Source: Metopolophium dirhodum (lineage: Eukaryota; Arthropoda; Insecta; Hemiptera; Aphididae). Taken from it: 64,000 bases of DNA. Within the stretch, counting starts at the first letter, position 1; every line of letters begins with the position of its first letter. The stretch is taken from the NCBI RefSeq assembly GCF_019925205.1, contig NC_083567.1, positions 17,484,001 through 17,548,000 of the forward strand, written 5' to 3'. Made by a program: the position numbers and the translations under genes. The notes under the pieces were generated by a model, which was given only the letters and a program-made list of their open reading frames with translations, searched no databases and was not told the origin of the DNA. Positions 62,870 through 64,000 of the stretch are shown piece by piece.

Positions 62870-64000
62870 TTCACTTGTATCGTCGAATATTAACTTTGTT
62901 TTCTTCCTGTTTTCATTTCACCCGTTATCGTCTGCGATAAAAATATATTAATACGTATTTTAGAAAACTATCAGTAGGTACAACAGAATTTTGTTTGTTT
63001 TTTATGATCAACTTGCTAAAAGTAGGTACTGCATGCAGTGCTCGTAATGTGTGTATAATATGGGTGTACTGTGTGAAATGTGTGTTCCCTATATATGTAG
63101 GTGGTGAACTCGGTTGACTAATAATAGTATAATATTTTATTTCATATACTTCATATTTTTCAGTATATACAAGATGATCAGAAACTTGAGTCACAAAAAT
63201 AATGGCGATATCATACGATTTTCAACGAGAAATTCTGATCACACCGTATACGCGTAACTGCGCGAGTTATTAATGTATGCCAACAAATAACCACAAAACG
63301 ATTATTATTTTAAATTTGAAGGTCAGAAATAAATGAGTAAATTATTTTACAAATAATATTACTCACGTTCCGCCGCCGTCATATTTATAATATTTGTAAA
63401 TTCAATTAAAATATAATATCTTACACTCATAACGTGAGGCATACTATTCCCGCTTACATTTCAATTTAATTAGTGATTGTAATAATATACGTGTCATTAC
63501 AATAATATACAAAATATTATAATGTAGGTTGTAATAATGGCACACGACCGGCGAATGATTTCACGGCGGATTTTCAGATCGATGAATTTTAACGAGTTGG
63601 AAATCAACAGTCGTAATCACCAATTATTGTGTTCGCTGTTTATTAGGATTTAGGGCAAAGGATACAATTTTAAAAGACGTAAAGAACAATCTAGATAATA
63701 ACGTGTAAGCATCAATAGTATCATATTTTTGATATATGAATGGTAAAATAATTCAAACGTTTCTTTGATTCAAACGATGACGATTTCTAACCACGCATAA
63801 TATCTATAGGTAACCATATAGTGTAGTTATTATATCTGTGTAAATAACATATTAATACACATTATTATAGAGGGCAAACGCATGGTCAACAAACTATATA
63901 CACGACGGACCAATGTAAATGATTATTAGTCGAGTACTAATGATACTACTACCTAGTTTATAGTATATTATAATTTGTTTACTCGTGGTAATTGCATCTA
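62870..64000. other. AT-rich non-coding stretch
   Basis: No gene is visible. The 89-codon minus-strand frame at 62925-63194 has no motif or splice support. A short GC-richer run at 63540-63605 is not identifiable. Confidence 0.6.

Noticed and set aside
1..64000. CRISPR arrays, prophage or bacterial operons
   Set aside because: No regularly spaced direct repeats, ribosome-binding-site-led gene strings or bacterial protein families are present.

Overview
This window looks like nuclear DNA from an insect, most likely an aphid or close relative. It is clearly AT-rich and saturated with short AT palindromes of the ATAATATTATAAT type and with TAGGTACCTA-like words. It carries dinucleotide and trinucleotide microsatellites, a short run of the insect telomere unit TTAGG, and many small terminal-inverted-repeat elements. 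The aphid assignment rests on general familiarity with such repeats, not on a database match. There are no bacterial genes, operons, rRNA, tRNA or CRISPR arrays.

No complete protein-coding gene can be recognised. Open frames of 60-190 codons occur throughout, but most are low-complexity, are open on both strands, or run through microsatellites. The window is best read as one very long intron, or an intergenic region plus introns, sprinkled with short exon-like segments. The best of these are a start codon and 43 further codons at 27231-27362 (exon 27199-27359 if the GTATAG donor is used), a 56-base exon-like segment at 32972-33027 with good splice sites on both sides, a segment at 31391-31622 behind a strong acceptor, a possible terminal exon at 13271-13330, and a minus-strand coding-like patch at 11921-12024. 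None has an assigned function.

The firmest features are mobile-element remnants. They are a 207-base element with about 33-base terminal inverted repeats (3409-3615), a hAT-type MITE with a perfect 8-base target duplication (23112-23342), a second hAT-type MITE (43714-43868), a truncated hAT-like copy (11365-11563), a MITE at 31772-31936, a Tc1/mariner-like element (37577-37968), a pogo/Tigger-like remnant (56812-56951) and a foldback element (47754-47983). There is also a LINE ORF2 relic (45160-45290), a LINE or SINE-type 3' tail (47168-47460), a possible tRNA-derived SINE (38345-38525) and three interspersed repeat families with two or more copies inside the window.

Layout: 1-10.5 kb is mixed AT-rich sequence with GC-richer patches and unassigned open frames. 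10.5-27 kb is mostly intron-like with MITEs. 27-33 kb holds the best exon candidates. 36-37.6 kb is a CpG-rich, promoter-like island. 37.6-48 kb is dense in transposon remnants and long GT tracts. 48-64 kb is very AT-rich and holds repeat-family copies but no convincing coding sequence. I found no undescribed multi-gene system.
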